A stretch of 64,000 nt of DNA, from positions 124,001 to 188,000 of the forward strand of contig CAWEJL010000016.1 of the NCBI GenBank assembly GCA_963809385.1, read 5' to 3'. The notes under the pieces are model-generated. The model searched no databases and had not been told where the DNA came from. It saw nothing but the letters and a program-made list of their open reading frames with translations. The translations under genes and the position numbers were made by a program. The DNA comes from JAKAIY01 sp963809385. GTDB lineage: Bacteria > Chloroflexota > Ktedonobacteria > Ktedonobacterales > JADMIN01. Every line of letters begins with the position of its first letter. Position 1 is the first letter of the stretch. Of the stretch, positions 60,566 through 64,000 are shown piece after piece.

Positions 60566-62164
60566 ATGTCGTTGACCTTGTTCCGAACAGCCCGTACCCG
60601 CTTCCTGACGAACCTGCGCGACCCGCTCATTCGCCGTCAGGTTGGCGCGCTCATGATTGGTAAGCTGCTAGGCTTCGCGCTCGTTCTCAGCGTCGTGTGG
60701 TATTTCCTGCCTCAGGTAGCGCATGCCGCCGGTCTCAAGACTGCCGCGGGACCAACCCCTGAAATGAACGCCATCAACACGGTGTGGACCCTCATCGCGG
60801 CCTTTCTCGTGTTCTGCATGCAGGTGGGGTTTGTCATGCTGGAGGCCGGATTCGCGCGCTCGCGTGAATCGGTCAATATCCTCGTCGAGGGCATCGTTGA
60901 CACCTCTATTTGCGGCGTCCTGTTCTGGGCATGGGGCTTCGCCTTCATGTTCGAGCCTGGCACGCCCTTGATTGGAACGCACGGCTTCTTCTTGCAGGGC
61001 CTCCCCGAGCTCTACGGAACAACGGGCATTCCGCTGCTGGCATTCTGGGTGTTCCAGTTCGCGTTCGCCGACACCGCCTCCACCATCACCTCTGGCGCCA
61101 TGATCGGGCGCTGTGGCTTCTGGGGCGATATTATCTACAGCATCGGTGTGACGGGCTTCATCTATCCCATCATCGGCCACTGGTCGTGGGGTCCCGATGG
61201 CTGGCTTGCCGCGCTGAACTTCAAGGACTTCGCCGGGTCGACCGTGGTGCATACCATCGGCGGCGTGATCTCCCTGGCTGGCGCGCTGGCGCTCGGCCCG
61301 CGCCTCGGTCGCATCTTCAAGCGCGATGGCGGCGGCCCGCCGCCCGCGCACGACCTGGTCATTGGCGCGGTTGGCGGCCTGATCCTCTGGTTTGGCTGGT
61401 ACGGCTTCAACCCGGGCAGCACGCTCTCCGCGCTGGATATTCAGGGCATCGGGCGTGTCTCGTTCAACACGACGCTCGCCGCCTGCTCCGCTGGCCTGGC
61501 CGCGCTGTTCATCTCGTACGCGCGGTCGAAGAAGTGGGACCTTGGCCTGGTGGTGAACGGCTTCCTCGGTGGCCTGGTCGCCATCACCGCCCCATGCTAC
61601 TGGGTCGACCCGGTAGGCGCGTTCTTCATCGGCATCGTCGCGGCCTTCGTTGTCGTCGGTGGGTTGGACCTGCTGGAATACCTGCGCATTGACGATCCGA
61701 TTGGCGCCGTGCCGGTGCACATGTTCGCTGGCATCTGGGGCACGCTCTCGCTTGGCCTGTTCGCGGCTGGGAAGTACGGGCTGCCTGGCCCGACCGGCGC
61801 TGACACCACCACGGTCGTGACCGGCCTCTTCTACGGCGGCGGTTATAGTCAGCTCGGGATACAGGCGCTCGGTTCTGGCGCGACAACCATCGCGACACTG
61901 GCCGTCTCGCTGGTGATGATGTACGCGCTCAAGTACGTGGGTGTTCTGCGGGTATCGGAGGCAGGCGAGATCGAGGGACTGGATCTCCACGAGCATGGCG
62001 CCTCCGCGTATCCAGAGTATGCGCTTGCCGTGGCGGCCCTACCGTCTGTGGCGCCATCCGGCCCATCTCACCCCACATCCGGCGGGAGCGCGGGGTCTGG
62101 CGCGGCGCGCACGCCCGTGCTGCCTGGCGTCTCGATGATGACCACCACCGAGACGATCGACTAG
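60566..62164 (+). CDS. amt: Ammonium transporter
   Basis: ATG 60566 with AAAGGT about 10 bases upstream. 532 residues: an N-terminal signal-like helix, then eleven Amt helices. FAFADTASTITSGAMIGR and the twin histidines in STVVHTIGGV and VPVHMFAGIWG line the conduction pore. The segment QVGFVMLEAGFARSRESVN is the usual first Amt block. The C-terminal cytoplasmic tail (about 70 residues, Ser/Pro/Ala-rich) is long. No GlnB/GlnK gene follows in the window. Strong hairpins lie downstream. Confidence 0.96.
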   Translation: MSLTLFRTARTRFLTNLRDPLIRRQVGALMIGKLLGFALVLSVVWYFLPQVAHAAGLKTAAGPTPEMNAINTVWTLIAAFLVFCMQVGFVMLEAGFARSRESVNILVEGIVDTSICGVLFWAWGFAFMFEPGTPLIGTHGFFLQGLPELYGTTGIPLLAFWVFQFAFADTASTITSGAMIGRCGFWGDIIYSIGVTGFIYPIIGHWSWGPDGWLAALNFKDFAGSTVVHTIGGVISLAGALALGPRLGRIFKRDGGGPPPAHDLVIGAVGGLILWFGWYGFNPGSTLSALDIQGIGRVSFNTTLAACSAGLAALFISYARSKKWDLGLVVNGFLGGLVAITAPCYWVDPVGAFFIGIVAAFVVVGGLDLLEYLRIDDPIGAVPVHMFAGIWGTLSLGLFAAGKYGLPGPTGADTTTVVTGLFYGGGYSQLGIQALGSGATTIATLAVSLVMMYALKYVGVLRVSEAGEIEGLDLHEHGASAYPEYALAVAALPSVAPSGPSHPTSGGSAGSGAARTPVLPGVSMMTTTETID

Positions 62165-62188
62165 CCGCCCGCGTTCAACACTGGCCAT

Positions 62189-62257
62189 TCCCGCCAGCGC
62201 TCCGGCGCTGGCGGGAGAAGAAGGAGCCTGGAGAGCCGCGCGGCTCTCCAGGCTCCT
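62189..62257 (+). terminator. Double hairpin after amt
   Basis: First hairpin CCCGCCAGCGC / GCGCTGGCGGG (62189-62214), then a perfect 38-bp palindrome at 62220-62257 (AAGGAGCCTGGAGAGCCGC and its complement). There is no long T run, so it may work as an RNA 3'-end stabiliser or a bidirectional barrier rather than a classic terminator. Confidence 0.6.
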
Positions 62258-62460
62258 TACTCAGATAGCGCATGGCCCGTCCCGCCCATCCCAACGCTTT
62301 GCCGCTGCGACTAGCGGGAGACGCGCGAGGGTATGCCGATGATTTGGATGGACCTTTTCTGACCAACGAAGCCCTGCCCGGTTCCCGTTGTGTCGTCTCC
62401 TGTGTCCTCACGTCTTGAGGTATCTTGAGGTATCAGGAAAAGAGAGGAGGCGCCACCGTC

Positions 62461-62937
62461 ATGAAGAAAGGAGCCTTCAGGCGATGGATGTACCGTGGGC
62501 AGCGCCCCAACTGGTTGGCGCGGGCGCTCAATCGGGTGGATGTTGCGCTGAGCTCGTTGGGCATAGGCTCCAACTACGGGATGGCGACACTGGAAGTGAC
62601 CGGACGCGCGTCAGGCCGGACGATCTCGCTGCCGGTGGCCATAGTCGTCGTCGATGGGCAGCGGTATCTGGTATCCATGCTTGGCGAGAATGTGCAGTGG
62701 GTCAAGAACGTACGGGCAGCCGGTGGAAGGGCGATTATCCGCAGTGGCGCCCGTGAGGAGGTCCACCTGGAAGAGGCGCCTGTTGACCAGCGCGCGCCTA
62801 TCCTGAAGGCCTATCTGCGGCGAGCGCCGGGAGCGCGCTCCCACATACCCGTGAACAAAGATGCGCCGCTGACAGAATTCGAGAAGATCGCGGGGGCGTA
62901 TCCAGTCTTCCGCCTTGCCCCTTCGGTGGTCGGGTGA
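62461..62937 (+). CDS. Deazaflavin-dependent nitroreductase-like protein (DUF385)
   Basis: A 158-residue protein from ATG 62461 (AGGAGG 12 bases upstream). LEVTGRASGRTISLPVAIVV, then DGQRYLVSMLGENVQWVKNV, RAAGGRAIIR and a final FEKIAGAYPVFRLAP are the DUF385/Ddn signature. Such proteins bind F420H2 and reduce quinones or nitro compounds in Actinobacteria and Chloroflexota. No other F420 genes are in view. Confidence 0.9.
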   Translation: MKKGAFRRWMYRGQRPNWLARALNRVDVALSSLGIGSNYGMATLEVTGRASGRTISLPVAIVVVDGQRYLVSMLGENVQWVKNVRAAGGRAIIRSGAREEVHLEEAPVDQRAPILKAYLRRAPGARSHIPVNKDAPLTEFEKIAGAYPVFRLAPSVVG

Positions 62938-63128
62938 GGAATTGGGTCTTTCTCTTGACACTCTCCCTGAATGGGCGGACCGCGCGCTTGGCCCGGCGCC
63001 GCATGGCGGCGCCTACGAGTAAGCCGTCAGGAACGGGCGCGACGCGCGCGACGCGCTGATCGCCTCAGCCCGCAAGCATCACGAGCCGCTGCCCTAGCCG
63101 CGCACGGTCGCCGGGGTGTAGGACGCCG

Positions 63129-63383
63129 CTAGGCTTTGTTGGCGGTCTCCCGGCGGAAGAAGCCCACAAACAGGAGAATGAGCCCCGCGAGAGGGAACAG
63201 CGAGTCAATCGCGGTGTACAGCGCATCGAGCTCGTGTTTTGTAACCAGACCTGACGTGGATGCCATCAGCATGGATGCCAGCGTTGGGAACACAATAAGC
63301 GACACAAAAGTCGTGTAGAAGGTGAGGCCGAAGAGCATCAGCCCGATACCCAGAAGCATCAGCTTGATGGGCGTTGCGTTCAT
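63129..63383 (-). CDS. Small two- or three-helix membrane protein
   Basis: 84 residues with helices IKLMLLGIGLMLFGLTFYTT, an FVSLIVFPTLASMLM segment, and SLFPLAGLILLFVGFFRR. No family recognised. Codon use matches the neighbourhood. Confidence 0.6.
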   Translation of the reverse strand: MNATPIKLMLLGIGLMLFGLTFYTTFVSLIVFPTLASMLMASTSGLVTKHELDALYTAIDSLFPLAGLILLFVGFFRRETANKA

Positions 63384-63624
63384 CGCGCGCTCCTAAATCT
63401 GTCCTCAACTCATCCTGGATTTGTTCATATCCACGCTTGTGCGTACGCGAGTATATCAACGCCCCATCGCTTTGTCCAGCGCCGCCCGCCCGCCATGCGG
63501 CTATCAGCCTCCGCGCGATACAATATCCCCACATGCCCGTAGCGATGGGGCGCGGGTGGATGGATGGAGCGAGCCGGAGCGCGGGGGTCGCGCCGTGGCT
63601 CTCACACGGAGGAACGGCGACCCG

Positions 63625-64000
63625 ATGAGCACACCTACCAGCGGCGGCGCGTCCGAGAGCGTTGGACTCGCGCCCAACTATTACATGCACGTCTTCCCCA
63701 ACGGCCTGCGGATGGTGGGCCAGCATATGCCCAGCCTGGCGTCGGTCACGTTCGGCTTCCAGGTCCCGGCGGGCATCCGCGACGAGCCGGAGAGCCGCCT
63801 CGGCCTGACCTACCTGCTGGCGGACATGATGTTCCAGGGGACCCAGTCGCGCAACGTGCGCCAGCTGACCGAGGCCTTCGAGGCGATTGGCGCGCGCAAG
63901 GGCGGCGAGAACGCGATGGAGTTCTCGCGCTACTCGGCCCAGATCGTCGCCAACCGGATGGACGCCGCGCTGGAGCTGTTCGCGGACGTGATGCTGCATC
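63625..64000 (+). CDS. M16 peptidase family protein, N-terminal part (zinc motif degenerate)
   Basis: Open to the window end (125 codons). GGAGGA is 11 bases before ATG 63625. The sequence MHVFPNGLRMVGQHMPSLAS, VTFGFQVPAGIRDEPES and MMFQGTQSRNVRQLTEAFEA has the layout of M16B peptidases. Where active members read GxxHFLEHM, this reads GLTYLLADM: both metal histidines and the catalytic glutamate are replaced. It is therefore probably the inactive half of a two-subunit M16B enzyme, with the active partner likely downstream. Confidence 0.85.
   Translation, partial: MSTPTSGGASESVGLAPNYYMHVFPNGLRMVGQHMPSLASVTFGFQVPAGIRDEPESRLGLTYLLADMMFQGTQSRNVRQLTEAFEAIGARKGGENAMEFSRYSAQIVANRMDAALELFADVMLH

Noticed and set aside
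60668..61996. 442-codon frame opposite amt
   Set aside because: Antisense shadow of the ammonium transporter.

Overview
The window is high-GC bacterial chromosome. CTP synthase, MurG, IF-2, an operonic pyrR-pyrB-pyrC-carA-carB set, a MerR/B12 regulator, PMT-like membrane glycosyltransferases, MoaD+BNR pairs and a parS site of the Bacillus type together suggest a Chloroflexota-like organism, possibly Ktedonobacteria. That placement is inference from gene content, not phylogeny. No rRNA or tRNA gene was recognised. About 20 genes, including essential infB, carB and pyrB, carry one or more single-base frameshifts, so the assembly probably has uncorrected indels; such genes are annotated over their full span.

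Layout. 1-9.3 kb: N-terminal part of a molybdopterin oxidoreductase, a two-component pair, a SUKH protein and an ABC-2 exporter operon. 9.6-18.5 kb: pyrG, an MBL-fold protein, two paralogous surface proteins either side of murG, and a broken alpha/beta hydrolase. 18.5-27.3 kb: GNAT, a badly frameshifted GT39-type glycosyltransferase, a YdeI-like gene with a partial second copy, a voltage-gated-type K+ channel, parS, infB. 27.3-36.5 kb: a dual-OB/DUF488/DUF488 operon, a small XRE regulator, 2-phosphosulfolactate phosphatase, an MFS transporter and an ABC-2 drug exporter.

36.7-40.6 kb is the most unusual part: a head-to-tail array of three small gene units (dinD, a P22-type antirepressor, a lipoprotein). 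Units 1 and 2 each end in a displaced copy of the 3' end of carB; the third abuts the real carB 3' end. The first two units also share a ~250-bp leader with a covarying hairpin and gene-specific hairpins on both sides of the ORF. This looks like repeated cassette insertion at the carB 3' end.

40.5-49.4 kb: pyrimidine operon on the minus strand (pyrR, pyrB, pyrC, carA, an inserted GNAT gene, carB), headed by a PyrR-type leader with a leader ORF and an internal terminator. 49.7-64 kb: MoaD/BNR pair, two TrkA-like proteins, a MerR-B12 regulator, a DUF5666-like exported protein, a Pyr_excise-like protein, M42 aminopeptidase, a PMT-like membrane protein, ammonium transporter, a deazaflavin-dependent nitroreductase-like protein and the start of an M16 peptidase homologue lacking the zinc motif. 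Several families of short palindromic repeats fill the intergenic spaces, and some act as terminators.
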